From positions 21,039,225 through 21,103,224 of the forward strand of contig NC_059073.1 in the NCBI RefSeq assembly GCF_020497125.1: a stretch of 64,000 bases of DNA, read 5' to 3'. The position numbers and the translations under genes are program-made. The notes under the pieces are model-generated. The model was not told the DNA's origin. It made no database searches and worked only from the letters and a program-made list of their open reading frames with translations. Below are positions 25,901 to 40,900 of this stretch, one piece after another. This DNA is from Mauremys mutica. Its lineage: Eukaryota; Chordata; Testudines; Geoemydidae. Every line of letters begins with the position of its first letter. Position 1 is the first letter of the stretch.

Positions 25901-28900
25901 GTATTTTAGTGCAAAAGCTGAAATCCTGCAGAACCTGGAGGAAAATCAGTAAGAATCTGTGTATTTTTATTGTCCTCCTTCATTACTGATTTATACCAAG
26001 ATCATAAGCTCCTTGCAGAAGAACCACATATTCACATGTATTTGTACAGTACTTAGCACAGTGGACCAATGACACTGCTTGGGGTCTGGTGTTATTACTG
26101 CAATATAAATGTTAAATAATACAGATCTAGGGGTAATTGTCCAAGTTACTTGGAAGCCTAAATCGCATTTACAAAAGTTACTTGAAAATCAATGGCACTT
26201 AGGTCACTTCTGAAAGTGTGCTTCAGGCTCCTGAGTCACTTAGGTTCTTGGGCCAAGAAGAGAGGTTAAAAATCTTCCCTTTTTGTTCTGTCAAGTTCAG
26301 GATGGCCCATTTCAAACAGTTGACAAGAAGGTAACTGTTTGAAAGTTTTTTTTTCTCCTGCTAATAATAGTCCATCTTAATCAATTAATCTCATTAGAGT
26401 TGGTATGGCAACACCCTTTTTTTCATGTTCTCTTTTTATATATATATATCTTCCTAGTGTATTTTCCACTGCATGCATCTGATGAAGTGGGCTTTAGCCC
26501 ACAAAAGCTTATGCTCTAATAAATTTGTTAGTCTGTAAGGTGCCACAAGTACTCATTTTTTTTTGCTGATACAGACTAACACGGCTACCACTCTGAAACA
26601 TAGTCTGTAGAGTGGAACATTTTGAGAAACAAACAGAGTAGAAGGTTGGGAGGAAAAGGTGATCAATGGAAGCCTCTTTTTCTGAGTGATGTGCCAGAAT
26701 TAATTGAAGAACTGGAGAAAACAGAGAAATATACATACTCCCCCTGCACGCGCGCACACACACGTGAGCAAACACACTGAGTGTAAGCATATACAATATA
26801 GCACAATTTTACATATGCCAGTGTGTGTGTCAAAGGATATTACAACTGTATTGTTCCAAAGTAGGAGAATCAAAGAATGAATCTGGCCAGTCTAACTTCA
26901 TTCTGCAAGATAAGAGGAATGCAAAGCATTAGTGGCAAAAACTAAATACAAATTTTAAAAATTCAGTTTTTTACAGATAAGAAAATTAATTCAGTTCAAC
27001 AGTGTCCTTTTAAGGTGTCATTGAGATGATAGGTGTCACTACAAAAGAAGTCAATATTTACTTGGTATAAAGTTAGGTTAGAGTTGACTGTCATCATGAG
27101 CTGACATTACTTTTGGGCCACATACAGAACTCTCAAACCATAGCAAGTGGTTGTTCCAGCCTTTCTGAGGAGTGTGTTACCTGGCAACAAATCTGAGATT
27201 CTGTCTTATTTGAAACCCTCATTTTGGAGGGCTAATAAAAATGTATTTATTATCAGAAGTGCAGTTAAAATAAATTGTTTGGCCTGATTTTCAGCCTGAA
27301 CCTGGTTCATTTGTGCCTTATTTGCATATGTGTTATCACATGTGTGTAGAAGTCATTCTTATGTACATGTATGGCTAAATCGTCTCTCACTTGTAGTAAT
27401 GTGTGCACAATTCTCATCTAAAAATCAGGATCATCATATATAATTATATGAATGTGTTTTTGTAGTAGGTTATATTATAAATAGTGTATGTGTGATATTA
27501 TTTTGTGGTAGGTTTAAATGTGTTGACAGTGTTGCTTGACCTTAAAGCAAATGTTGAACACAGTATGAAATTATCCCTTTTTCTGAGTCAAAAAGACGTG
27601 GTACTTTCATCAAGGAGCTTACTCTCCTAGTATCAGGCTTCATACCTATATACCTGTATAATATAGCTAAATACAGTCATGCCAGTCGAGTTTTGCTTGG
27701 CACATTTAATTGAAGAGTCTAAGGAAGAAAGAGCAGTGAAACTAAGAAAATGTAAAAATAAATGTTGATTGAAAGGACCTTCGTATTTTCCATCTCTTGT
27801 AAATAAACTGCAAGGCAATATCATTTTTTAAAATTTCAATCCTTTCTTTTAAATCACAAATATAATATTGCTTATTAATTTCAACTGTTGGGAAATTGAG
27901 TTTTATTTAAAATGTGTGAAAGGTAACTCAGAGTATATCTGACATCTTCAGTTATTGAAGATAACTGCTAGATTTTGAGCTTTTTAGCTTCTTTCATTGT
28001 AGATATCTGTACTTGGAGTTAGCCTGAAATAGAAATTCTCTTTCTACATTTTGTATGATGGAAATAAATCTTTCTGGAAGAAAAGAAGTTGTCTTGCATA
28101 TTTCAGATTCTTCTTAAATGTAATATGGGGAAATGAGATTTTCTGACTGTCTTTGAAATACATGTGAAAATATCCTGGTTTTGCTTTCTGTTTTTAGTGG
28201 CACTAAGAAAAATAGAAACCAGTCATCATCTTTCAATAGATAGATCTAATCAACACCTGGAAATCTTTCAGAAGTCTTCACAGTCATTCGATCTGCCACA
28301 GAAACCACAACCTGGAGACTTGCCCCCAAAGCCTCAGCCTGTGGAACTCGCCCAGAAACCTCTAGTTGGAGAACTACCCCCAAAACCAGGAGAACTACCC
28401 CCAAAACCTCAGCTAGGAGATTTGCCACCAAAACCACAACTTGGAGACTTACCGCCAAAGCCACACATGAAGGACCTTCCTCCAAAACCTCAGCTAGGAG
28501 AGGTATTGGCTAAAACTCAAGCTGGAGAATCATCACCAAAGCCTCAGCCCTCAGAGGCAAATCAGAAATCTCACTCCATAGATCTTTCTCCAAATGTACA
28601 CTCTAGAGATACCGTCCAAAAGCAAGTATCTGAAGATTCTAATGATGTGACGCATACCCTGCCAGAGACCCCAGTGCCGCTTCCCAGGAAAATAAATATG
28701 GTGGGTAGTAGTAGTATTCCAGTGTGCTGAAAGCCTCGTGGCAAGCTTTGAAGTTCTCCTAAAGCTAAATTTGCAAAAAGACTGCACTGAGTTATGTGCA
28801 CAAAACAAGTGACAGCTCACAAATTTGAGCACAGATGTATGCTTTTGAACGGTTTCAAGAAATAATGCTTCTGATGGTAAAGCCTATTGCATGCCAAAAG

Positions 28901-31900
28901 GAATACAAAAACCGTAAAAGGTCAGGCCTGGGAACAAGGCACTCAACTTAAATTCACCAGAGTATTTTTGGCAGAGTTAAGGGTGCAAATTATGTTTCTG
29001 CAATAAGTGGTGGCTTTCTGTGCATTAAGGAGTTAAAAACATTTTTAAAGCTTTCTGTCTTTAATTCTTTGCTCTCTGTTTCCTACACATAAAATAACTG
29101 GGACATATATTTGATTTTGAACATATTTAGAAAAGGGTTTAATAGGTTTTATTTTAAACTTCCTTTTTAATAATTGTTACAAAACTTAAAATGTCAACCA
29201 CAAAAAATCAGCATTGACAATGTAATAATTCAAATATTTAGCACCTATATGCTTAATAAAGGTGCATAAGTATCACTGTATTTACCGAAGGGCCCATTGA
29301 GGCACAGATGGAAATTTTGACTTGCCAAAGGTCATGTAATAAGTCAGTGGCAAAGCTGGGAACAGAACTGGAACCCAGTCTGGAGTTCTCGCCACTACAC
29401 TTTAATGTAATTCACATCTAACAAACTTAGGAATAGTAGGAACAATTTATCCTAGTCTAATTTACTAAGACACTTATTCAGACTGCACACTAGTTATTCT
29501 TGTAGAGTTGCTTTTATTGTTTATCTCACAATCCAAGTAGATAAAGAAAAGATGTTAAACATACTTTTATAAGGTTTTCATCCTGTGAACTACCCAAAAA
29601 ATAATAGAGGAAGTGTTTTTATCCAGTAAGCTGGGTATGCAAACGGTTGAGGTAGAAGGATATACAGCTTCCTCTCCTTTGCTGAATGAAGGGGGAGAGC
29701 TCCTCCTCCTCTCCTGGGCTTAGGAGAACATACTCTTTCTCGTCAGCTCACCATTCCTGCCTGACTGGTGAGACAGGGCCTCACCAGTCAGGGTAATCTG
29801 AAGTGAGAGCAACAGAAGTTTTTGTCTTTTGGATTCCCTTGCTTTCCTACCAGTAGAAGGGCCACAAGAGGTCTCCCAGCCAAGAGTTGCCTATTCACTT
29901 ACTTTAAAGGGGAGGTGGGGAGACTCACTACTGCAAGCTCCCTCTTCCCTCTATGAGGAAAGAGGCGAATAACCCATTAATCTTTTGATTAATATCTTCC
30001 AAAATACAGAAAATCACAGATATTTCCAAATGTTCTGAGGATGAACTGCTGGGCCTTCCATTTATATTTGTTTTTACATCAGTATAAACTCACTGTTCTG
30101 GCTTAATCTAAATGATATTTATAGAAATGGGGAGGGAGCACCAGACATGTGTCTCTGCACTGCTCCAGGTTCTGTGCATGCATGCTCACACTCATGTGTT
30201 TGGCTGGCAGTGGCGCTGCTTAGAGACATGAACTCCAAATACATTTCTCATCTGGTTCCCTAACTGTGTTCTGTCACCACAAGATGATGGAATGCTGCAT
30301 CACCACATCATCATAACACCTATGAGGACAGCTACCAATATCTGTGGGACTTTAACCACCTGCTATGCAGGCAAAAGTCTTTGTTTCTTAACAGTCTGAG
30401 GGAATCGGGTATTTCAGAAGCATACAGAAGGTATGACAAAGTGCCACTAACATTTAAGGAATTAAATGGGATTTGAAGATAAATAAAATTTGGTCTCAGT
30501 ATCATTAAAACTACACCTAGTACTAACAGTCACATTTTTCCTTGGCTATAAATATCATTGTTTCAACAGAGAGAAAAGTACCCTATTGGAAGCTGTTCCT
30601 TTAGAAGTGTAAATGAGCACAAGTTGGAGGGGTCATGTCCGTTAATTAGCAAAGCAGCAACTATCATTGTGAGTTGTGAGCACAAAAACCTCTTCCTGAA
30701 TATTTTGATATATGGACATTTTAGGATGGGGTGACAGATTTGCACAAAGAGAGAAAATTATTATTGCATTTGATGCAAAAATTAGATGCCTTGAAAATAT
30801 TTGCTTCTTTACACATCACAACCCAAAACTGTGCTCTTAATGTACATTCCTTTAAAATCCAGCCCATAGTCCTTTCCAGAGATATATATACCACCTCAGG
30901 CTGGTATTCACCTTTCCATCATTTTAATGAGTTAAAGTGGGCAGATGATTAAAATGTCACCCATGTATTAATAAGAAAGCACTGACTACCTGGAGCAATG
31001 TCAGTCACTTTCCCTCACGTCTTTATAACTTGAGACGTGTATGGAAATCTAGCTTTCTATAGAAATTCACTTGAACTAGAAAAATTAATACAGTCTAGTT
31101 GGTGAAAAAAGTCCATTCCCCTGCAACATTTCATGATTGATTTAATTATTCATAGTGTATAAATATCACTAAGAGCTGGGTGCCTAATCTCACCTTGAGT
31201 ATCTATTAATGGTGACTGTCAACCTCTCCTGTCAACCTATGTTGCCTAACTGGTTTGAAGTTTATTTAATATGATTTTTAGTACAGTATATTAAGTCCAG
31301 TGTTAACTAATGGATCCCTTCCCTTTTATTCAACATTCCTTTATATATTTGCAAACAGGTGCCATCTCCACCTCAATCTTATTTTTTTCTGGGTCTCACA
31401 TTGTCTTATTGACTAAGCTTGCATGGTTTGCTTACAATTCTTCTTAGTTGTTGCTTTGTGATGCTTTTATCATTATTTGCCTTCCTTTAGTCTTTGAGTG
31501 TTGTTTGAAATGTGATGTATAATAACACATCATATACTTCCAAGGTAGTCAAGTTTGGAAACTGTTTACACAGTTCCCGGAAAAACAGGGTGCATCTAGA
31601 GAAGGGGCAGTGTTTGGATCTGAATTGGTAGTCTAGGGCAGAATCAGACCTACTGATTGTGTTTGGGTTCAGAATAGTTAACACAAGCCATTCTCATGAG
31701 AGATCAGCCCCAAATAGTGCCACTTGTCTTAGAGTAGATCTTCATGTGGAATTTCTGCCATTCAGTTAAAATTTAATGAAAATATTGTCTTGCTAGATTT
31801 AGTCTGTGTCTGTTCCAGAACCAAAGAATAGGTTCATTTTGGTTTTGCACTGGACCTGGAACCAAAACTTTAGTAGAGGTATAGCTACTGGGGTTTGAAT

Positions 31901-34900
31901 TCTGTAACTTCCTCAGTTCCCCTATCTTTCTGAATTTCATTGGCGACTGGATTTCAATTTGGTTTTTCCCTATTCTTAATTCTAATACATGTTAAAGGGA
32001 TAGTGTATATAGACTAAAACCATGTCAGAACGGTTGTTAAAACTACTTTCTGGTCTAAGTAAGTATAGGTGGGGCCTAAATCATTTAATTAGGCAGTAGT
32101 TAGATGTCAGGTTTTCTAACATTGTATTTTTGAATATAGACTATATAGTCCAGATATAGTTGTTTAAAAACCTTGATGAAACAAGGCACTTTGGCATGAT
32201 GGGCTGGGGAGCAGGCAGAGGAGATGAGGAAGGCAGGGTTCCCCCTGCAATCAGAGATACAAACTATGGGTAAATGATTTGTCGAATAAATCATAGTCCA
32301 AACCCAAAATTTAAATTCTATATATTTATCCCCTTTCTCAGCTCTTTCAGCTAAAATTGTATTTACTTTTTAGGGGAAAAACAAAGTTAAGAGAGTGAAG
32401 ACCATTTACGACTGTCAAGCAGACAATGATGATGAGCTTACATTTGTTGAAGGAGAAATAATTATAGTAACTGGTGAAGAGGACCAAGAGTGGTGGGTAT
32501 GTATCTCTGCTTTTATGAAAATTCTGTATAATTGACACTTTATTGGGCATTACTCTCAGCTGAGTAGCAGCTAGCTTACTCATAGTTTCTATATGCTACA
32601 CTTTATTTGACCTGCTTAAAGCTCCTGAACACCAGACCAGTCATACTTCATTGAGAAATCCAATTATTTTATGCTTCACAGGGACTTAAATGCAGACTCC
32701 CATTCTTAATGGTGTTAGCAACTACTAGGGACAGCAGCAAAAACTGACCCCATTTCATAGGTTTTCAGATGATTGAACTTACTGACAGACCTTATATTCT
32801 CTTTGATTCTTGTACTGGTGCTATTCCAGTTTTATTTTATTCCTTCCTTTACCCTAGACTAGAGGAAACTAACTGGGCAGTGACAACATACCATGTATTG
32901 TACATAATTTGCATTAATATTTTCATCTTTTGTCAAAAAATTATGCAACAGCATTTATGTAAACTTGCATCCAGCTTTCAAATTGAAGGAGAACGGGTGT
33001 GTGCAGGCAAGGAATTTACCTGCTTTTGTGAGGAGATAGTCTTCCCTGGATACTGCTATAACTATCCCTGCCAGCCTAAGGCCTTGTCTACACTACAAGA
33101 CTATTTCGAATCAACTTAGTTCGAATTTGTGGATTCGACCTTATGAAGTCGAATTTGTGTATCCATACTAAATACACTAATTCGAATTTCTGAGTCCACA
33201 TTCACGGGGCCAGCGTCGACTTTGGAAGCGGTGCACTGTGGGAAGCTATCCCACAGTTCCCGCACTCCCCGCTGCCCATTGGAATGCTGGGTAGAGCCCC
33301 CAATGCCTGCTGGGGGGAAAAATGTGCCGAGGGTGGTTTTGGGTAACTGTCATTATTGAACCGTCACTCCCGCCCTCTCTCCCTGAAAGCGCCGGCGGGA
33401 AATCTGTTCGCGCCCTTCTCTTGTCAGTTACAGCGCGTACGCCACAGCACTGCGAGCATGGAGCCCGCTGCGATCATCGCTGCACTTATGGCCGTTGTCA
33501 ACTCCTCGCACCTTATCGTCCACCTCTTCCACAGTCAGCTGCTGAGAAATCGGGCGAGGAGGCTCCGGCAGCGCGGTGAGGACAAGAATTCACAGAGTGG
33601 CGCAGACCTCTCACAAAGCAGGGTACGCCACGCCGTGGAGATCATGGTGGCAATGGGTCAAGTTCATGGTGTGGAACGGCGATTCTGGGCCCGGGAAACA
33701 AGCACGGACTGGTGGGACCGCATAGTGCTGCAGGTCTGGGATGAATCACAGTGGCTGCGAAACTTCAGGATGCGTAAGGGCACTTTCCTTGAACTCTGTG
33801 ACTTGCTGGCCCCTGCCCTGAAGCGCCAGGACACACGCATGCGAGCAGCCCTGAGTGTGCAGAAGCGAGTGGCCATAGCCCTCTGGAAACTTGCAACGCC
33901 AGACAGCTACCGGTCAGTAGCGAACCACTTTGGCGTGGGCAAATCTACCGTGGGGGTTGCTGTGATGCAAGTAGCCCACGCAATCGTTGAGCAACTGCTC
34001 TCAAAGGTAGTGACTCTCGGAAACGTCCAGGACATCATAGATGGCTTCGCCGCGATGGGATTCCCAAACTGCGGTGGGGCTATAGATGGGACTCACATCC
34101 CTATCCTGGGACCAGCCCACCAGGCCAGCGAGTACATTAACCGAAAGGGCTACTTTTCAATGGTGCTGCAAGCACTGGTGGACCATAGGGGACGTTTTAC
34201 CAACATCTTCGTTGGGTGGGCAGGCAAGGTTCATGACGCGCGTGTTTTCAGGAACTCTGGTCTGTTTAGACGACTCCAGGCAGGAACTTTCTTCCCGGAC
34301 CACAAAATAACGTTTGGGGATGTGCAGATGCCTACAGTGATCCTCGGGGACCCAGCCTACCCGCTAATGCCCTGGCTCATGAAGCCCTATACAGGCGCCT
34401 TGGACAGTGAGAAGGAACTCTTCAACTACCGGCTGAGCAAGTGCAGAATGGTGGTGGAGTGTGCTTTCGGACGTCTTAAGGGGAGGTGGCGGAGCTTACT
34501 GACTCGCTCGGACATCAGCGAAAAGAATATCCCCGTAGTTATTGCTGCTTGCTGTGTGCTCCACAATGTCTGTGAGAGCAAGGGCGAGACCTTTTTGGCC
34601 GGATGGGAGGTTGAGGCAAATCGCCTGGCTGCTGTTTACGCTCAGCCAGACACCCGTGCCGAAAAACTATCCCAGCGGGAAGCGCTGTGTATCCGGGAGG
34701 CTTTGAAAGCAAGTTTCCTTGGAGAGCAGGGTAACCTATGACTCTACACTTGATTTTAAGAGAAGCTGATCCTGGGCCTGTGTCTCTATGTGTTGAGTGA
34801 GATCTGCGGTTACATACCCCATTCTCCAAGTTTCCCCCACTTCCAAAACACGTTTTTAAACAAATTAAATGGAACAGTTATTTTTAATAAATCTTTCCTT

Positions 34901-37900
34901 TACTTTGCATTTCTGTTCAGGGTTTGAAACATGGACGCATACTGTGCTGGGTACGGTGTGCACTGATGTACAGACCGCTTGTACAATACAGTACGGACAG
35001 CCTCCTGCTCCTACATAGGTCTCTGGGGTGGGGGACGGTTTCAAGTGGTTGTGCATGTAGGGGTGGGTTTGCAGGAAGGGGGAGTGGTGCCGTCTTTGCA
35101 TAGGGATTTGGATGCAGGCTCTGGGCTGTGGGTTTGGGCGTAGGAAGGGGTGAGGGGTGTGGGGGAAGGGTGAGTATCTGTCCGTGGATGAGGGCTCTTG
35201 TTGGGGCTCAGGGCAGCGGAGAGGATCGCGCCTACGGTGGAAGTGCATGGTAAGGGCAGCATGCCTTAACATTAGGGGGTGGCAGGCGCTAGGACCATGG
35301 ACAAGCGTACACATCACAGAATGACACGGGGCAGCATACACCACACAGAGGGACCCTGGTGACTACTGAATGCAGTCTGTGTGTGCCCTGCAGTTGATCC
35401 TGCCCCCGATAGTCTGTACCCTGCTAATGTAGGCTATCCCGTGCAATTATAAATCCCCTGCCCCCCCCCTACATACACAGTCTTCTGACACGAAAGACGT
35501 GACGGAAAGAGTGAACAACAGCAAACAGCTTTTATTAATCTACTACATAGTGGGGTGATGAAACTTGGATTTGGGACTGGGTGATCCTGTAAGGGAAGCG
35601 CTTCTAAACAGTTATAGCGTCAGAGGTGTGTGGAACATTAGCGCTCAGCTGTGGTGCAGTGACAGTTCTCACGGCCCCTACCGCCCCTCCGTCTTGTAAT
35701 TTTCGGTGAGGGGGGGACAGGACTTCTTGGCGTTGGAGGGTGGTTGCAGATATAGTGCAGGGGGGCTCTCACCTCCTGCCTGCGGTCCTGCAGAACATCA
35801 ACAAGGCGCCGGAGCGTGTCTGTTTGCTCCCTCATTAGCCCAAGCAGCGTTTGAGTCGCCTGATGGTCTTCCTGCCGCCACCTATCCTCCCGTTCGATGT
35901 GTGTGCGATGCTGTTGACATAGGCTCTCCCTCCACTGTCTCTGCTCTGCCGCCTCGGCTGTGGAACAGGCCATCAGTTCCGCGAACATCTCTTCCCGAGT
36001 CTTTTTCTTTCGCCGCCTAATCTGAGCCAGCCTCTGCGAGGGGGATGCCGGGGCAGTCCGGGAAAGAGCAGAAGCTGTGTGATGGGAAACAGTAAATGAT
36101 TTCCTTGAACAGATACATGTTTGCGAACAGTGAACACAGTCTAGTCAGTTTCTCTGAACAAGACCATACAGGGCACCAAGTCTCACGAGATCTCAGGAAA
36201 AGTTCGAGATTTCAGAATACGCTCTCATTGGCGGCGCCATTGCACAGGAGAGCGGACAAGCGGGGAGAGACAGCATAATCCGTCTTGCAGACAGTCCTGG
36301 TAAGCCTTAAAGTAGATCATGCTTATCAGTTAGTGGATAGCTGTGCTCTCCTGCTAAAGGCAATCTGGAAAGCAGAAAGGCTGAGCCTTTTCCAGCCCCT
36401 CCCGCCAGTGCACGGGAAAGATCAATGTCTGCTTGTTCTCTGTGGCCTCCAGCACGTGGCTGTTAAGCGAGGGTCGTTGTTATGCAACCTAATTGTAAAC
36501 CGTTAACAATAGTAACAATACACTAATTGCCCGACTTAGATGCAGCCTGTCCAGACCGACATCACCCTGAGGCGGGTCACTCGCAGTCAGAGAGAGCGGA
36601 TGCTACTGGAAGCCCTGCACAGACCAGGACCATATGCAGCAATGCTGGTGGAGGCGATGATTCCTCTCTACATTAGGATCTCCTGGCGCGGAAGAGTGTG
36701 CTTCCATGGAGCACAGAATAAGGCACCTCTCCCCAGGAACCTCCTGCGGAGGCTTTTCGAGCTGCTCTCTGAGAGCTTTCTTGAACTGTCCCAAGAGGAT
36801 TATTGTTCAATCCCTATATGTGTGGACCTACTATTTATATAGTTTGACATGTAAAATTTTGTATATAGTATTTCTATTTTTTCTATACCCGTTTTTTTAA
36901 AAATAAAAGTTTCCATGTTTATAGCACTTACCGCCTGATCCTTCCCCTGATTCTGAGTCCGGGTTAACGGGCGGGGAGGGTTGGTAGGGGATCTCTGTGA
37001 GGGTGATGAAGAGATCCTGGCTGTCAGGGCAAGCGGTATTGTGTTCGCTGTCGCCTGCGCCGTCCTCCACAAACCCTTCCTCATCTTCCCCATCGGCGAA
37101 CATCGCCGAGGAACTGTCCAGGTACACTATGCCATCCTCAGAGTCCACGGTCACTGGTGGGGCAGTGGTGGCAGACCCACCGAGAATGGCATGCAGTGCC
37201 TCGTAGAAGCGGCATGTCTGGGGCTGTGCTCCGGAGCGTCCGTTTGCCGCTCTGACTTTTTGGTAACCTTGTCTCAGGTCCTTGACTTTCACGCGGCACT
37301 GCATCGCATCCCGGCTGTATCCTTTCTCTATCATTGCTTTAGAGACCTTCTCGAAGGTCTTTGCATTCCGCTTGTTGGAGCGCAGCTCCGAGAGCACAGA
37401 CTTCTCGCCCCACACACCGATCAGATCCAGGACTTCCCGGTCTGTCCATGCTGGGGACCTCTTTCTATTCTTGGATTGGCCGGACTCCTCTGCTGGAGAG
37501 CTCTGCATCGTTGCAGGTGCTGCGGAGCTCGCCCCGATGTCCAGCCAGGACGTCAGATTCAAAGTGCCCAGACAGGAAAAGGAATTCAAATTTTCCCGGG
37601 TCATTTCCTGTGTGGCTGGTCAGAGAATCCAAGCTCGGACTGCTGTCCAGAGCGTCAACAGAGTGGTGCACTGTGGGATAGCTCCCGGAGCTACTAAGTT
37701 CGATTTGCATCCACACCTAGCCTAATTCAAGCTAGCCATGTCGAATTTAGCGCTACTCCACCTGTCGAGGTGGAGTACCAAATTCGAACTAAAGAGCCCT
37801 CTAGTTCGAATTAAATGGCTTCCTGGTGTGGACGGTTGAGCAGTTAGTTCGAATTAACGCTGCTAAATTCGAATTAAAGTCCTAGTGTAGACCAGGCCTC

Positions 37901-40900
37901 AGAGATACTTTTGAAATGCAATATTTTGTTGCCTTTGGAATTCAGAAGCTTTCCACCAAATGAGACAGTCTCAAATTTTCCCTCTTGACCCCTGCATATC
38001 ATTCCATTTAAACACTGTGTGTACCTTGCTTGGTAAATAACATGTGGTTCTTGTCTGAATGCACCTGCAGCATTAAGCTAGTTACAATAGTTGCTATGAA
38101 TATGATTGTTGTAATTAATCCCATGCACTGTTGGTTTCCCCTCCAAAATTACATGCAATTGATCAATTTTGTCCTTATTCTGCAGTTTAGCCTTGTTTTA
38201 CCCTCTGTCTTCCTCCGGGATCCCACTCCCCTGCTTCTGTGTTCCTGGACCTGATCCAATCTGTTGCTAACCTCACAGTTTCTCAAACCTAGCCTGAGGC
38301 CCAATCCTTCCTTCATCCTCTGCTAGCTTCCTCCCAGGCCCTAATGAATCTTGCTTCCCCAGGCTGCAGCTGTAAGGAAGGGAAATGAGACAAATTTTAC
38401 CAATAAAAATGCAATTCCAATTGCTGCACTGTCCCAGCGGGTGTTAATGCACCAGTCCAGCTGCAGTGCTGTCCATAATGTCTCAGGTCTGGGCCAGATG
38501 CAGTGTTTCTTCTCGCTGATTACCACACTCAGGATTTCCTGTCAAAATTCAGACTCAGAACAAAATATTAAAGGACTGGTGCCCAGATGAAAAGTGCTAA
38601 AACATTTTGCTTTTTTTAGTTTCTTTTCCTCACAATGAGGAGGAAACAACAGGGAAGGGAAACAGAGGTTCTCTTACAGTGCTAATGCAGGTAACTGCAC
38701 TGCTACATATGGCTGTTCTCTCAATCTATGTATAATTACATACAGTCAAAATAAAGATCAGTAAACAGCTGTTGAAACAGATCTTGAAAATGGAATTTAT
38801 CGAACTTGTCCATTATATTGTCTATCTGTCTGGACACGCAGTTATAATTAGGCCAATAGATGTGCTTCATGCATTTGTATTGACAATGAATCACTGATAA
38901 ATGGATAGATACGTTGTATGTCCTGTGAATGTCAGTAGTAACAATTCCATTCACATTGATAACATGTAAGATCTTGTTTTTCAGTGTCATGGGCCATCCA
39001 TCTTGCAGATTTCTAATACATTAATCACTTATGTGTCTTTGATTCAAAGCCAAACTGACAGTTTAATGGCTCTTTTGTCTTCGTGATTCCAACATCTAGT
39101 ATTCACTTACAATACATGTGGAAACATTTCTTTTATCTGCTTTAATTTATTTATATTTGTTTATACATTCTTTAAAAAAAAGAAATTACATTTAATATGC
39201 ATTATTTAAAGGTAAAGACTGAAAAAAGGAAATTTGGAGTTAAGGTTGCCATTCATTCTCTTTCATCAATGTATGAGCTTTTGGATTGTAAGAAGCTAAA
39301 AACAATGGATAGTGCTAAAATAATGCCTAATTTTCAGAAATGTATACCTAAGATTTTGTTTGCAAAAGATGCAGCTGCATGCACAATTGCAATTTCCCAG
39401 TGTGACACTTTAATCTATGTATGTCAATGCATCTTTTACAAACAAAAATACCTATTTTTGTCAAAAACCATTGAACAGTGTCTTTTTTTTAATTGAACCC
39501 TGTATATTCTGCAGTCCATATGTAGATATGACAAGGTGAACCAAGAAGAAATTGACACGTCATAGAAGTTAGATTCTGAAAAGACCTATTATGTCATCTG
39601 TTCCATCTCCCTAATAATGCAGGACTGTGCCTTAGGCAATTCAAATCTCTAGCAGAGATACTCTACCTAATTTGTGTAATGACATGGGAGCACTAATTTT
39701 TTCTGAATTTATTGTGGCTTTTCTGGACCATTCGGTTTGTAAACTTGATAACTCTTGATTTTGCCTATCTTCAGAGTGTGGAAATGGCTCGCAGGAACTC
39801 AGATATTGTGGCAGTGGTGTTATTACAGCAGCACTCAAAGGCCACAATTAGAATCAGGGTCCCATTCTCTACTGCTCTTCAGAGGACAGGGGTGGCTCCT
39901 GTCGATGTCAGGTACAACAGGCAGAAAGTACACTGATGATTTATGGAGTTTAAGGTGTGGTAACTACAATTTGAGGCTGGGAAGGTTACACTGAGGTGTG
40001 CCCATTACCTGACTCCTTACTCGGTTACCCCTCCACACACACCCAAGTCAATCTAACAGGTACCCAAAACAGCTGACAAACTCCAGAATTGTGGACCTCA
40101 TCAGGGCTCCCAAGGCTGTGAATGAATCATCACCTTGTACTGCTGGGAAAGAGAAGACTTTTCCTGGGGCCATGTGCCCCCAAAGTCTTAGCACCATTGG
40201 AGAGAGGTAGCCTCTGCTTGTCCCCTTGCCTCATCTTTTGACGCTGTTGGCAGTGGTTGCCGAGTCTCTCCTTCACGAAGGATGCTGGGACCTTCTTAAA
40301 AGGCCATTCCCCTGGGAAATTCCATGAAGGACTGTGAATCACCTGGTGCTTCTGGGATTGGGGGATGAGGGCTGTTGGGCCATTTGCTTCAAAGTCTTGG
40401 CTCCATAGAGGGTAACAATGGGCTCACCTATTGCCCCTCTCCATTTTGGTAACCTATAGAGCAGTGAGAGGCACATTACTATTCTGAAAACAGTGAACCA
40501 GAAGGTAAATCTTCAACCTAGAAAGAAGCATTAAGAGCTAGAAGAGAACTGACTGTATGATAAATCAAGGCATGCTGTTCTGATACTGTTAACTAGAGTT
40601 GGGCAAACTATGTGTAGTGGACAAATTATGTAGCTTTCTCCGGTTTGTGAAATGTCCACACACAAGATAATGACTTATTCATGATTTGAAACTGCTTAGA
40701 TACCTCTTTATGTATGTATATTATGCTATGGATTGCTTGCAAACTTTCCCGTACAAATTTGGTGTGTCGGGTATGGTTGTTCCCCTCATTTCCAAGTAAT
40801 TGAGATTTGTTGGATCGATCCTTTTGTAAACATGAGTGACAGACATCATTGATGCTCTAATTTGCTTGCGGAGGGGGGCAAGGCAGGGGTCCTTTATCAC

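Larger units (their letters stand above)
33080..37898. mobile_element. PIF/Harbinger DNA transposon with two genes, apparently near-intact
   Basis: The 4819 bp element is bounded by inverted ends GGCCTTGTCTACACTA (left) and GGCCTGGTCTACACTA (right, reverse complement), one mismatch in 16. Many TTCGAA motifs lie just inside both ends. The flanks are TAA and TCA, consistent with a 3 bp target duplication with one change. It holds a DDE transposase gene on + and a Myb/SANT-like gene on -, convergent, each with an AATAAA, which is the standard two-gene plan of Harbinger elements. It sits in the last intron of ASAP1, in no conflict with splicing signals. Confidence 0.9.

Noticed and set aside
34865..35344. 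159-codon frame on the minus strand inside the Harbinger element
   Set aside because: It lies between the two convergent genes, after the transposase polyadenylation signal. It is His/Pro/Cys-rich with no domain; probably UTR sequence.
36981..37697. 238-codon open frame on the + strand
   Set aside because: Antisense shadow of the Myb/SANT-like gene of the Harbinger element.
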